This document shows, one piece after another, positions 1 through 8,409 of a stretch of 64,000 bases of DNA. The first letter of the stretch is position 1. Every line of letters begins with the position of its first letter. A program made the translations under genes and the position numbers. This DNA is from Ectopseudomonas mendocina (GTDB lineage Bacteria; Pseudomonadota; Gammaproteobacteria; Pseudomonadales; Pseudomonadaceae). The stretch covers positions 141,580 through 205,579 of the forward strand of contig NZ_SCFY01000011.1 of assembly GCF_007049795.1 (NCBI RefSeq), written 5' to 3'. The notes beneath the pieces were generated by a model. That model was not told where the DNA came from. It searched no databases and saw nothing but the letters and a program-made list of their open reading frames with translations.

Positions 1-530
1 AAGAACAGCTTGCGCAGGAAGAAGAAATGGAATGACAGCAGGTGGTTGCTGCCGCGCATCGTCGAGTTGGCCGTTTGTTCGAAGGGCAGGGTGATGTTGA
101 ACCCCAGGCTGTTGTCCACGCCGGCGCCTTCATGGGCGGCGGCCATGATGCCGCCGCCTGCGCCGGTGATCACCATCAGGTCACGCTGCGCCAACCGTGC
201 GCCCAGTTCACGAGCCTGCAGGTACAGCGGATGATCGGCTGGCGTGCGGGCCGAGCCGAAGACGGTGACCTTGCGCCGACGCTTGAGCTGTTCCAGTACA
301 CCGAAGGCATTTTCCATCTCGCGCAGGGTCTGCAGCATGATCTTGGCGTCCCAGCGGTTGCGGTCCGCCTGGGCCATATGGATCACGGTACTGAGCATTT
401 CCCGGTACAGCTGCAGGTTCGGGCTGTTGCCGGGGGCTGCCAGTGCCACCAGTTCGTCGACCTTGCGGGTCAGGTCGACTTCGCTGGTTTGCACGTGGCG
501 CGACAGATAGTCGTCCGCTTCGTAAGGCAT
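1..530 (-). CDS. LOG family (TIGR00730) protein, C-terminus outside window
   Basis: This is the N-terminal 176 codons of a Rossmann-fold LOG-family protein, the family that holds cytokinin riboside 5'-monophosphate phosphoribohydrolases and nucleotide 5'-monophosphate nucleosidases. The start ATG at 530-528 is preceded by CAGGAGAG. The reading frame is open to the window edge and shows a helical N-terminus beginning MPYEADDYLSRHVQ, then KVTVFGSART and VITGAGGGIMAAAHEGA, the nucleotide-binding glycine-rich part of the family. The long N-terminal extension before the Rossmann core is typical of the larger Pseudomonas type. The catalytic PGGxGTxxE motif would lie beyond base 1, so activity cannot be judged. 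Confidence 0.88.
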   Translation of the reverse strand, partial: MPYEADDYLSRHVQTSEVDLTRKVDELVALAAPGNSPNLQLYREMLSTVIHMAQADRNRWDAKIMLQTLREMENAFGVLEQLKRRRKVTVFGSARTPADHPLYLQARELGARLAQRDLMVITGAGGGIMAAAHEGAGVDNSLGFNITLPFEQTANSTMRGSNHLLSFHFFFLRKLF

Positions 531-663
531 GAAGGCTCTCCTGTTCTGAGACGGGCGAGAGGCTGATGCGGCTCGCGCCCGTACCGGTTCCGTGATTATG
601 GCGTTTCATGACACTTGCCACAGCCAGGTTGCCGTTTCGCTGCCTGCTTTTCGTAAGCGCCGG

Positions 664-2067
664 TTACAGGGCGATCTGCTCACCGGGTTCGGGAATGTTG
701 GCGATCCAGTTCAGGCGTTCGCGCAGGGCGGCTTGCAGGGCCTGCATCTTATCCAGCTCGCCGTGCACCAGGTACAGCTCGGGGTGGTTCTCGAACTGGC
801 TCGCCCAGTCGAGCAGCTGCGACTGACCGGCGTGCGCAGAAAAACCGCCCAGCGTGTGCACCCTGGCTTTCACCGCAATGCGCTGGTGCAGCACTTTGAC
901 CGTTTCTGCGCCGTCGACGATCAGGCGGCCGAGCGTGCCTTTGGCCTGGAAACCGGGGAAGACCAGATGGCAGTTCTCGCGCCACAGATTGTGCTTGAAG
1001 TGGTGGACGATACGCCCGCCGTTGCACATGCCGGCGCCGGCAATGATGATCGCGCCGCTCTTGATCCGGTTGATCGCCATGGACTCTTCCGCCGTTGGCG
1101 TGCAGCGCAGGATCGGTAGCCAGTCCTCTACCCGGGTGACACCCTTGGCAGCCAGTGCAGCGCGGTCTTCGGCGGCGAACTGATCATGGAAGCGGCTGTA
1201 GATGGCATTGGCGCGTATGGCCATGGGGCTGTCGAGGAATACCGCCTGCTGCGGCAGGCGGCCTTCCTGATAGAAGCGGCCGAGGTAGTAGATCAGATCC
1301 TGGGTGCGGCCGACGGCGAAGGAGGGGATCAGCACGTTGCCACCTTCCTTGTGCGCCTGCTGCAGAATCTCGGCCAGCTCCTCCAGGGTTTCGTCACTGC
1401 GGCGATGATCACGGTCGCCGTAGGTCGACTCCATCAGCAGTACGTCGGCCTTGTTCAGTTGGGTCGGCGCCTGCATCAGTGGCGAGCAGGTATTGCCCAG
1501 GTCGCCGGAGAACACCAGATGACGCTGCAGGTGGTGATCCTGCACCTGCATTTCGACGATGGCCGAGCCGAGAATGTGGCCGGCATTGTGGAAGGTGACC
1601 TGCACGCCCTTGGCCACCTCGATCGTTGTGCCGTAGGCATGCGCGCGGCGCTGGCTGAGCGCCTGCTCGGCATGGGCGATGGTGTAGAGCGGCGTGATGG
1701 CCGGCTTGCCCTGGCGCGCACGCCAGCGGTTCTCCCACTCGGCGTCCTTCTCCTGGAGGAAGGCCGAATCCAGCAGCATCAGTTCGAGCAGTTCGCTGCT
1801 GGCCTCGGTGGCGTGGATCGGGCCGCGATAACCCTCGGCGACCAGGCGTGGCAGCAGCCCGCTGTGATCGAGGTGGGCATGGGAGATCACCACCGCATCC
1901 AGCTCCCGCGGGTCGAAGGGGAAGGCGCTGCGGTTCTGGTCCTCTTCCTGGCGGCGCCCCTGGTGCATGCCGCATTCGAGCAGGACCTTGGCCCCGTCGC
2001 GACTCTCCACCAGGTAGCAGGAGCCGGTAACTTGTTGGATTGCACCGAGAAAAGTGAGCAGGGCCAT
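664..2067 (-). CDS. beta-CASP metallo-beta-lactamase fold exonuclease/RNA-processing enzyme
   Basis: A 467-residue MBL-fold protein of the beta-CASP group, related to bacterial RNases and CPSF-73. Metal ligands are visible in order: HAHLDHSG near residues 63-70, an NAGHILGSA histidine near 160, FSGDLGN near 188 with the aspartate ligand, and beta-CASP motifs ESTYGDRDH, SFAVGRTQDL and IIAGAGMCNGGRI. The C-terminus has the RMMBL signature GGFSAHAGQ and a final LVHGE. The full metal set suggests an active phosphodiesterase. It is transcribed away from the phosphoketolase-like gene with about 125 bases between them. The natural RNA or DNA substrate is unknown. Confidence 0.9.
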   Translation of the reverse strand: MALLTFLGAIQQVTGSCYLVESRDGAKVLLECGMHQGRRQEEDQNRSAFPFDPRELDAVVISHAHLDHSGLLPRLVAEGYRGPIHATEASSELLELMLLDSAFLQEKDAEWENRWRARQGKPAITPLYTIAHAEQALSQRRAHAYGTTIEVAKGVQVTFHNAGHILGSAIVEMQVQDHHLQRHLVFSGDLGNTCSPLMQAPTQLNKADVLLMESTYGDRDHRRSDETLEELAEILQQAHKEGGNVLIPSFAVGRTQDLIYYLGRFYQEGRLPQQAVFLDSPMAIRANAIYSRFHDQFAAEDRAALAAKGVTRVEDWLPILRCTPTAEESMAINRIKSGAIIIAGAGMCNGGRIVHHFKHNLWRENCHLVFPGFQAKGTLGRLIVDGAETVKVLHQRIAVKARVHTLGGFSAHAGQSQLLDWASQFENHPELYLVHGELDKMQALQAALRERLNWIANIPEPGEQIAL

Positions 2068-2192
2068 GGTTCTATCCTTGTTGTGATGATGTGGCGAGTC
2101 TGCCGGTTTGAAGCGCCGCGTGGTTTGATGCAGGTCACTCGATGTAGGGCTCCGGGTGCCTAAACTGCAAGCGAATTTTCAGGAGATGACCC

Positions 2193-4595
2193 ATGCCTCA
2201 GCTATTGCCCGATGCCGCGACTCTGGCTCAACACGCCCAGCAATACCCCGACTTCGCCCACTGGCAGGCGGGCCACGGACCTGTTCAGCATAGTCCGCAG
2301 ACCAGCGCTGCGGTCTTTCGTCTGGCCCATCAGCTGGTGCAGAGCGGCTTGCAGCCCGACTTGCCGTGCGTCTACCGCCTGTTTCGCGCCCTGGATTCGC
2401 TGACCGCAGCCGGCCTCTGGCTGGTGGTGCACATGACCTATGCCCAGCGCGTTCGACTCGATGGCCAGCCGCTGCAGGCCGAGGACTTCAAACCGGTGCC
2501 GGAAGGTCATACCGGTGGCGCGCTGAACATGGTGCCTGCCTACGCCGGTTACCTGACCCTCAACGCGCTGACCGCCGAGACACGTGGCTGGTTGATGGGG
2601 CAGGGCCATTGCGTGGCGGCAATCGAGGCGCTGAACCTGCTGACAGGCAACCAGCATCCCGAGCAGGCTGAGCGCTATGCCTGTGATGAAACGGGCATGA
2701 GCCGCCTGGTGGCAGATTTCTACAGCTATGCGCAGGCGGCGGACGGCCGCCCTGGCGTGCCGCTGGGCAGCCATGTCAATCCGCACACCGCTGGTGGTAT
2801 CGCCGAAGGCGGCTACCTGGGCTTTGCCGAGTTGCAGTACGCGCATCTGCCATTGCCGGGCGAAAAACTGGTGGCGTTCCTCTCCGATGGCGCCGCCGAG
2901 GAGCAGCGCGGCAGCGACTGGATGCCGCGCTGGTGGCGTGCCGAGGATTGTGGTGTGGCGCTGCCGCTGATGATCGCCAACGGTCGGCGTATCGAGCAGC
3001 GTACCGAACTCGGCACGCTGGAGGGGCTGGAGGGCTTTCGCCGGCACCTGCGCGGCTGTGGTTTCGATCCGCTGAGCTTCGATGGGCGTGACCCGGCAGC
3101 CTTCGTCTGTGCGCTGTGGGAAATGGAGCAGCGCCTGGCGCATCGGGTCGATGAGCGCAATCGCGAACTGATCGACTATCCCCTGCCCATGCCCTACGGC
3201 ATTGCCGAAACCACCAAGGGCTATGGCTTCTATGGCGCCGGCAGCAATGCCGCGCACAACCTGCCGCTACCGGCCAGTCCGGCGCTCGATGCGCACGCAC
3301 GCGAACTGTTCAACCAGCATGCGGCGGCGTTGTGGGTACAGCCCCAGGTATTGGCTGAGGCCTGCAGCCTGTTCGCTGCCGGCAAGGGGCGTGAGCCTGA
3401 ACGAGACAATCCACTGGCCCGTCGTCAACCCGCGCAGCCGATACAGCCAGCGCTGCATTTTCACGACAAGGCCTGTTCGCCCATGAGTGCGCTGGATCGC
3501 TACTTTGTCGATCTGGTACGGGCCAATCCGCAGTTACGCCCCCGCGTCGGCAACCCGGACGAACTGGCCAGCAACCGCCTGGGTGGCGTGCTGAAGGCGC
3601 TCAAGCACCGTGTCAGCCAGCCGGAAAGCGAGCTGGAATCAGTGCATGGCGCGGTGATCACGGCGCTCAACGAGGAGGCCGTGGTTTCCGCCTGTCTGGC
3701 CAACCAGGGCGGTCTGAACCTGGTGGCCAGTTACGAGGCGTTCTGCGTGAAGATGCTCGGCGCGGTGCGTCAGAGCCTGATCTTCGCCCGCCAGCAGAAA
3801 GAGGCCGGGCGCCCGGCTGGCTGGCTGGGTTGGCCGCTGGTGGCGACTTCGCACACCTGGGAGAACGGCAAGAACCAGCAATCGCACCAGGACACCACCT
3901 TCTGTGAGGCGCTGCTGGGCGAGATGCACGATGTCATGCGCGTGCTGCTGCCGGCCGACCACAATTCGCTGCTGGCGCTGCTGCCAGGCATCTATCAGGA
4001 GCGCGGCAGGTTGGCTTGCCTGGTGGTGGCCAAGCGCGAGCAGCCCTGCAGCTTCACGGCGGCGCAGGCGCAACAGCTGGCCCGTGATGGTGCCTTGCTG
4101 GTGGCTGCCGAGGGCGAGGGCGAGCCGGTGCTGCTGATCGCCAGCGGCAGTTACCAGTTGCACGCGATGCGCCGTGCTGCCGTTCGTCTGAGTCAGCATG
4201 CGGTGGCCTGGCGTCTGATTTACTTGCAGGAGCCAGGACGTTTTCGGGCGCCGCGTGATGCCTGGGAAGTACCGGCGCTGGCTACGCCTGCAGAGCATGA
4301 AGCGTTGTTCCCCGCTGCGTACAGGCGGCGCGTGTTGCTCAGCCATATGCGCCCGGAGGTGGCACGGGGGCATTTGTCCACGGTGTTGGGCGAGGGCACG
4401 TTCTGTCGGGCACTGGGTTATCGCAACCGTGGCGGCACCTTCGACGAAGCCGGCATGCTGTTCGCCAACGGCTGTACCTGGGCGCATGTGTTGCAGAGTG
4501 TCGCCGAAGTGCTGGGCACAGCGGTCGATGCCTGGCTGACTACCGAGGAACGGGCCGCGCTGGCCGGCACGGGAGATCCTAATATCCTGCGCTGA
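2193..4595 (+). CDS. phosphoketolase-superfamily enzyme with divergent cofactor motif
   Basis: An 800-residue protein with the whole-length layout of xylulose-5-P/fructose-6-P phosphoketolases. Family landmarks are present: GQGHCVAAIEALNLL (phosphoketolases have GPGHG), GSHVNPHTAGGIAEGGYLG, ETTKGYGFYGAG, ASYEAF, ATSHTWENGKNQQSHQD, and RVLLPADHNSLL. The thiamine-diphosphate/Mg loop that is normally GDGEAETG reads SDGAAEEQRGSDW, so the first glycine and several neighbours differ. Similar Pseudomonas proteins are sometimes called xylulose-5-phosphate 3-epimerase (recalled, not checked). The start ATG follows an AGGAGA ribosome site. Fold assignment is firm; the reaction is not. Confidence 0.8.
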   Translation: MPQLLPDAATLAQHAQQYPDFAHWQAGHGPVQHSPQTSAAVFRLAHQLVQSGLQPDLPCVYRLFRALDSLTAAGLWLVVHMTYAQRVRLDGQPLQAEDFKPVPEGHTGGALNMVPAYAGYLTLNALTAETRGWLMGQGHCVAAIEALNLLTGNQHPEQAERYACDETGMSRLVADFYSYAQAADGRPGVPLGSHVNPHTAGGIAEGGYLGFAELQYAHLPLPGEKLVAFLSDGAAEEQRGSDWMPRWWRAEDCGVALPLMIANGRRIEQRTELGTLEGLEGFRRHLRGCGFDPLSFDGRDPAAFVCALWEMEQRLAHRVDERNRELIDYPLPMPYGIAETTKGYGFYGAGSNAAHNLPLPASPALDAHARELFNQHAAALWVQPQVLAEACSLFAAGKGREPERDNPLARRQPAQPIQPALHFHDKACSPMSALDRYFVDLVRANPQLRPRVGNPDELASNRLGGVLKALKHRVSQPESELESVHGAVITALNEEAVVSACLANQGGLNLVASYEAFCVKMLGAVRQSLIFARQQKEAGRPAGWLGWPLVATSHTWENGKNQQSHQDTTFCEALLGEMHDVMRVLLPADHNSLLALLPGIYQERGRLACLVVAKREQPCSFTAAQAQQLARDGALLVAAEGEGEPVLLIASGSYQLHAMRRAAVRLSQHAVAWRLIYLQEPGRFRAPRDAWEVPALATPAEHEALFPAAYRRRVLLSHMRPEVARGHLSTVLGEGTFCRALGYRNRGGTFDEAGMLFANGCTWAHVLQSVAEVLGTAVDAWLTTEERAALAGTGDPNILR

Positions 4596-4632
4596 ATGAT
4601 CGGGTTGGGGCAATTGCAAGGGAGGGGCAGGT

Positions 4633-4827
4633 ATGCCCAGGCTGATTGTAGAGCTCGACACCGACCTCTATCGCATGCTGCAGGAGGCGGCACGAATCAA
4701 CCAGTTGAGTCTGCAGGAGGAGTGCGTGCGTCGCCTCGAAGGGGGTAGGCGACGCTCACGCTACATGGAGGCCCTGCTCGCCGAGTTGCGCGCCGATGAC
4801 GCCCAGCACCGGGCGCAGCGAGGCTGA
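4633..4827 (+). CDS. small ribbon-helix-helix-like protein
   Basis: A 64-residue protein 37 bases downstream of the phosphoketolase-like gene, same strand, with a strong GGGAGGGG ribosome site before ATG. The N-terminus (PRLIVELDTDLYRMLQEAA) has the short strand plus helix pattern of Arc/MetJ-type ribbon-helix-helix DNA-binding proteins, followed by a second helix SLQEECVRRLEG and a basic tail. No partner toxin is seen beside it, so a toxin-antitoxin role is not supported. Co-transcription with the upstream enzyme is likely from the spacing. Function unknown. Confidence 0.6.
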   Translation: MPRLIVELDTDLYRMLQEAARINQLSLQEECVRRLEGGRRRSRYMEALLAELRADDAQHRAQRG

Positions 4828-4840
4828 GCCTGGCCAGTAC

Positions 4841-5242
4841 TTACAGGCCGCAATCACCCTTGTCGAAGGTTTCGACGGTAACCGGAAGGTTGCTGCGGTA
4901 CTCGCTGAACTGATAACGCAGCTGCGCGCCTTGGGCCAGCAGGCTGCGATAGCCCGGATTGCGGCAGACGCTGGCCGCCAGTTGGCTGCGCACGATGTCC
5001 GGGTTGCCGCGCATGTTTGCCGCATGCGCCGGGCGCACGCTGAGGTGGTTGATCAGCGTGTGACCTTCCACGGTATAGCCCTGATCGAGAATGTCCTCGT
5101 TGATCGCCCGTGGCGTGCCCTCACTGCTCTGTCGGGCGACCTGGTCCAGGGTACGAGTCAGCTCCATTTCCTTCAGAGAGGCGGCCTGGGCGGTGGCAAG
5201 CATCAGGCTGAGTGCGAGGGCAGGAAGGATATAACGCAGCAT
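4841..5242 (-). CDS. small secreted protein, PA3611-like
   Basis: A 133-residue exported protein with a clear signal peptide (MLRYILPALALSLMLATAQA, cleavage after AQA). The mature part is helical, with two cysteines, one close to the C-terminus (DKGDCGL). The ATG at 5242-5240 was chosen because CAGGAG precedes it at proper distance; a longer upstream reading lacks this. Its place near the DTW-enzyme, erdR and dgkA genes matches that of P. aeruginosa PA3611, annotated as a quorum-sensing-regulated virulence factor; the identity is from synteny and general likeness only. It converges with the small RHH gene. Confidence 0.7.
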   Translation of the reverse strand: MLRYILPALALSLMLATAQAASLKEMELTRTLDQVARQSSEGTPRAINEDILDQGYTVEGHTLINHLSVRPAHAANMRGNPDIVRSQLAASVCRNPGYRSLLAQGAQLRYQFSEYRSNLPVTVETFDKGDCGL

Positions 5243-5405
5243 GTGATGTAACTCCTGAAGGCGTGGACAGCCTTGGACAGGCCACGGTCGTGAATGTTCG
5301 CGGCAGTGGCCATTGATCTGTGACGGTTGCAGTCTACTGGTTCTGGCCCGCCAGCGGTGCGGGTGAGGTGTTAGAATCGCGCGCCCAATCGCCGTTGCGC
5401 CTTCC

Positions 5406-6128
5406 ATGACTCATCCAGCCCCACATGCCGTCGCCCGCCTGCGCACAGAGCGCCTGGCGCGCAGCCTCAAACCCTTCGTTGCCCGTGGCTCGCGTGCCGA
5501 GCGTTGCCTGCACTGTCGGGTGCAGCCGACCCATTGCCTGTGTGCCTGGCGCCCGCAGGTCGAGGCCAATGCCGCCATGTGCCTGGTGATGCATGACATC
5601 GAGGCGCTGAAACCGAGCAATACCGGATGGCTGATTGCCGACGTGGTGCCTGAAACCCACGCCTTTGGTTGGACGCGCACGGCCGTCGATCCGGCGCTGC
5701 TGGAGCTTTTGGCTGATCCGCAGTGGCAGCCGTATCTGGTTTTTCCCGGCGAGTACGTGGCGCCGCAGCGCGTGGTCGAGGAGGTGCGGCTTGCGCCCGG
5801 CAAGCGTCCGCTGTTCGTGTTACTCGACGCCACCTGGACCGAGGCGCGCAAGATGTTTCGCAAGAGCCCCTATCTGGATGCGCTGCCAGTGCTGAGCCTG
5901 ACGCCAGCGCAACTATCGCGCTATCGCCTGCGTCGTTCTACCCGTGGCGAGCACCTGTGCACCGCCGAGGTGGCCGCCATGTGCCTGGAACTGGCTGGCG
6001 ACCTGCGTGCCGGCGAGGCGCTGGACGATTATCTCGATGTGTTCAGCCAGCATTATCTGGCCGCCAAACGGCGTTTGCCGCTGGATCTCAACGACGCTCT
6101 GCACCAGCGTTTGCAGACGTACCGCTGA
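5406..6128 (+). CDS. tapT: DTW-domain tRNA-uridine aminocarboxypropyltransferase
   Basis: A 240-residue SPOUT-like enzyme of the DTW family, which adds the 3-amino-3-carboxypropyl group of S-adenosylmethionine to U47 of tRNAs (acp3U). A zinc-binding cluster RCLHCRVQPTHCLCAW lies near residues 34-49, and the motif LLDATWTEARKMFRKSPYL near 140-158 holds the D-x-T-W signature. A second conserved stretch RRSTRGEHLCTAEVAA follows. Length and domain order agree with E. coli YfiP/TapT. Its end overlaps the convergent transporter gene by 41 bases. Confidence 0.88.
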   Translation: MTHPAPHAVARLRTERLARSLKPFVARGSRAERCLHCRVQPTHCLCAWRPQVEANAAMCLVMHDIEALKPSNTGWLIADVVPETHAFGWTRTAVDPALLELLADPQWQPYLVFPGEYVAPQRVVEEVRLAPGKRPLFVLLDATWTEARKMFRKSPYLDALPVLSLTPAQLSRYRLRRSTRGEHLCTAEVAAMCLELAGDLRAGEALDDYLDVFSQHYLAAKRRLPLDLNDALHQRLQTYR

Positions 6129-7014
6129 GTTCACTCGGCAGTGGCTTGGGCCACAGCTGAGCCAGCAACATCCCGCCAAACATCAGCGCGCAACCCAGGT
6201 AGCCACGCAGCGCCAGCACTTCGCCGAGCAACAGGGCGCCGGCGATGGCAGCGAACACCGCCTCCAGCGAGAGAATGATCGCTGCATGCGAGGCGATGGC
6301 ATGTTGCTGCGCCACCACCTGCAGTGTGAAACCGATCGCCACGCCGAATACGCCGCCATAGAGAATGGCCGGGGCAGCTTTGACAATACCGTCCAGCGTC
6401 GCGGTCTCGAACACCAGGGCCAGGGCCAGGCTGATCACCGCGCAGGTGGCGAACTGGATGAAGGCCAGGCGCAACGGGTCATGACGGCCGGCGAAGAAAC
6501 CTACCAGCAGCACATGAATGCCCCAGACAAAGGCGCCGGCCAGTTGCAGCCAGTCGCCCGAGGCCACGGTGAAGCCTTCGCCGACGCTGAGCAGGAACAT
6601 GCCGACCACTGCCAGGCTGGCGCCCAACCAGATGCCGGCGCTGCTGCGCTGGCCGATCAGCAAGCCGAGAATCGGTACCACGATCACGTACAACCCGGTG
6701 ATGAAGCCGGAGTTGGTCACCGTAGTGAACAGCAGGCCGACCTGCTGCAGGTTGATCCCCAGCGACAGCGCCAGCCCCATGATCACACCACCCACCAGCA
6801 GGTTGCGATTCAGTGGTGCAGCAGGCCGCTGTTGGCGACGCTGCAGCAACGCCAGCACCGGCAACAGAACCAGGCAGGCGAGGGTGAAGCGCAGGCCGGT
6901 ATAAAGGAAGGGGCCGATGTTATCCATGCCCAGACGTTGGGCGACGAAGGCGCTGCCCCAAATCATCGCGGTAATCAGCATTAACAGGTCGGCGCGCAGG
7001 GCTTGGCTTCGCAT
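6088..7014 (-). CDS. EamA/DMT-family membrane transporter
   Basis: A 308-residue drug/metabolite transporter with about ten hydrophobic helices in two EamA repeats. The first helix begins right after the chosen start (MRSQALRADLLMLITAMIWG) and the family's early motif AMIWGSAFVAQRLG is present. A longer reading from 7134 would add 40 mostly polar residues before the first helix and has no ribosome site, so 7014 is preferred, although its own ribosome site is weak. The C-terminus overlaps the DTW gene tail by 41 bases. Substrate unknown; it could export amino acids or other small metabolites. Confidence 0.82.
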   Translation of the reverse strand: MRSQALRADLLMLITAMIWGSAFVAQRLGMDNIGPFLYTGLRFTLACLVLLPVLALLQRRQQRPAAPLNRNLLVGGVIMGLALSLGINLQQVGLLFTTVTNSGFITGLYVIVVPILGLLIGQRSSAGIWLGASLAVVGMFLLSVGEGFTVASGDWLQLAGAFVWGIHVLLVGFFAGRHDPLRLAFIQFATCAVISLALALVFETATLDGIVKAAPAILYGGVFGVAIGFTLQVVAQQHAIASHAAIILSLEAVFAAIAGALLLGEVLALRGYLGCALMFGGMLLAQLWPKPLPSELSGTSANAGAERR

Positions 7015-7217
7015 TGGGGCGTCTCGGCGGGAAAGTTGCGCATCCTGCCGCAAAGCATTGAGCTTGACCACCCCGTCACAGCTCGGCATGCTGAGCGCCG
7101 TCGTCGGTCCGAGTGGGGAGTCTGTGATGCTCATTGAGCAGGCTTGAGCGGGTCGTCAGGCGAAGAGCACTGCCATACTCACCTCAGTGCCACTTATAAC
7201 AAGAACAGGATCTGCCA

Positions 7218-7868
7218 ATGGCCGCCTACGAAATCCTGATTGCTGATGACCACCCGCTGTTTCGCAGCGCGCTGCAACAAGCCCTGACCCTGGGCCTGGG
7301 GCCTGAAGTGCATCTGGTAGAAGCTGCCAGCATCGCAGAGCTTGAAAACCACCTGGCCGCCAAGAGTGATTGGGACCTGGTCCTGCTTGACCTCAATATG
7401 CCCGGTGCCTACGGTTTTTCTGGTCTGGTACTGTTGCGTGGGCAGTACCCGCAGATCCCTGTGGTGATGATCTCCGCTCAGGAAGAAGCCTCCGTGGTCA
7501 ACCGCTCCCGCGAATTCGGGGCCAGTGGCTTCATCCCCAAATCCAGCCCGCTGGAAACCCTGCAGCAAGCGGTGCGCCATGTACTTGATGGTGACACCTG
7601 GTGGCCGCCGCTGGCCGAGGAGGGTGCGCCGGTTTCCGCCGAGGCCAAGGCGGCCAGTGCCGGCCTGGCCAGTCTCACGCCACAACAGTTCCGCGTCTTG
7701 ACCATGGTCTGCGAAGGGCTGTTGAACAAGCAGATCGCCCATGAGCTGAGCGTGTCCGAGGCGACGGTCAAGGCGCATGTGACGGCGATCTTTCGCAAGC
7801 TGGGCGTGCGCACCCGCACTCAGGCGGCGTTGCTGTTGCAGCAGATGGAATCGATCCCCGCGCAGTAA
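7218..7868 (+). CDS. erdR: LuxR-type response regulator ErdR
   Basis: A 216-residue NarL/LuxR-type response regulator. The receiver domain (about 1-120) keeps the acidic pair in IADDHPLF, the phospho-acceptor aspartate in LVLLDLNMPGA, and the switch lysine in GFIPKSS. The output domain (about 150-210) has the LuxR helix-turn-helix LTPQQFRVLTMVCEGLLNKQIA and SEATVKAHVTAIFRKLGV. Position next to dgkA matches PAO1 PA3604, ErdR (formerly called AgmR), which controls ethanol oxidation genes. Its cognate kinase is not in the window. A short GC hairpin at 7893-7909 follows the gene. Confidence 0.82.
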   Translation: MAAYEILIADDHPLFRSALQQALTLGLGPEVHLVEAASIAELENHLAAKSDWDLVLLDLNMPGAYGFSGLVLLRGQYPQIPVVMISAQEEASVVNRSREFGASGFIPKSSPLETLQQAVRHVLDGDTWWPPLAEEGAPVSAEAKAASAGLASLTPQQFRVLTMVCEGLLNKQIAHELSVSEATVKAHVTAIFRKLGVRTRTQAALLLQQMESIPAQ

Positions 7869-8015
7869 GCTGCGCATCGGCGCTGCGTTGAAAGCAGGCC
7901 CGGCCTGCTTATATACAGCCCGTAAACTGCGCAGTCTCACTCGCTTTCGCCTTGCATACCTTTAGCTCGCGATCTCGCATATAGGTGCTCGCGCTGCGGA
8001 TGCAGTAAGCTGCGC
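7862..8015. repeat. inserted segment flanked by 14-bp direct repeats
   Basis: The 14-mer GCAGTAAGCTGCGC occurs at 7862-7875, where it contains the erdR stop codon, and again at 8002-8015, just before dgkA. The 126 bases between them include a GC hairpin (7893-7909), then a less GC-rich stretch with TACAGCCCGTAAACT and TTTCGCCTTGCAT, strings that resemble the central part of the palindromic element at 41919-42062. This looks like a mobile repeat with a target duplication, or a small tandem rearrangement. Confidence 0.55.
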
Positions 8016-8040
8016 GCCTCGTCCAGATGGGGTGAGGCGC

Positions 8041-8406
8041 ATGTCGCCATTCAAGGGCCAGACCGGCCTGAAACGTATCCTCAACGCCGCCAGCTATTCG
8101 CTCGATGGCCTGCGCGCCGCGTTCTTCGGCGAAGCAGCCTTTCGCCAGCTGGTGCTGCTCAATCTGGTGCTGATTCCATCGGCCTTCGTTCTTGACGTCA
8201 GCCGCGGTGAGCGTGCGCTGATGGTGGCTGTGTGTCTGCTGGCGCTGATCGTCGAGTTGCTCAACTCGGCGATCGAGGCGGCCATCGACCGCATTTCTCT
8301 GGAGCGCCACCCACTATCGAAGAACGCGAAGGACATGGGCAGCGCCGCGCAGTTTGTGGCGCTGGGCATGATCGCCTCGGTCTGGGCGGTCATCCTGCTT
8401 GGCTGA
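8041..8406 (+). CDS. dgkA: diacylglycerol kinase
   Basis: A 121-residue integral membrane kinase that phosphorylates diacylglycerol to phosphatidic acid and recycles lipid left by membrane-derived glucan or LPS decoration. Three hydrophobic helices are visible, and the catalytic-site signature runs through ELLNSAIEAAIDRISLE near residues 72-88 with the conserved glutamates and asparagine. ATG at 8041 is chosen over the upstream GTG at 8032 because family members start MSPFKGQTGLKRI; the GGGGTGAGG ribosome site lies very close to it. Length is normal. Confidence 0.9.
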   Translation: MSPFKGQTGLKRILNAASYSLDGLRAAFFGEAAFRQLVLLNLVLIPSAFVLDVSRGERALMVAVCLLALIVELLNSAIEAAIDRISLERHPLSKNAKDMGSAAQFVALGMIASVWAVILLG

Positions 8407-8409
8407 CGC

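Noticed and set aside
4633..4827. Antitoxin of a toxin-antitoxin pair
   Set aside because: The protein looks like a ribbon-helix-helix protein but no toxin-sized gene lies next to it on that strand.
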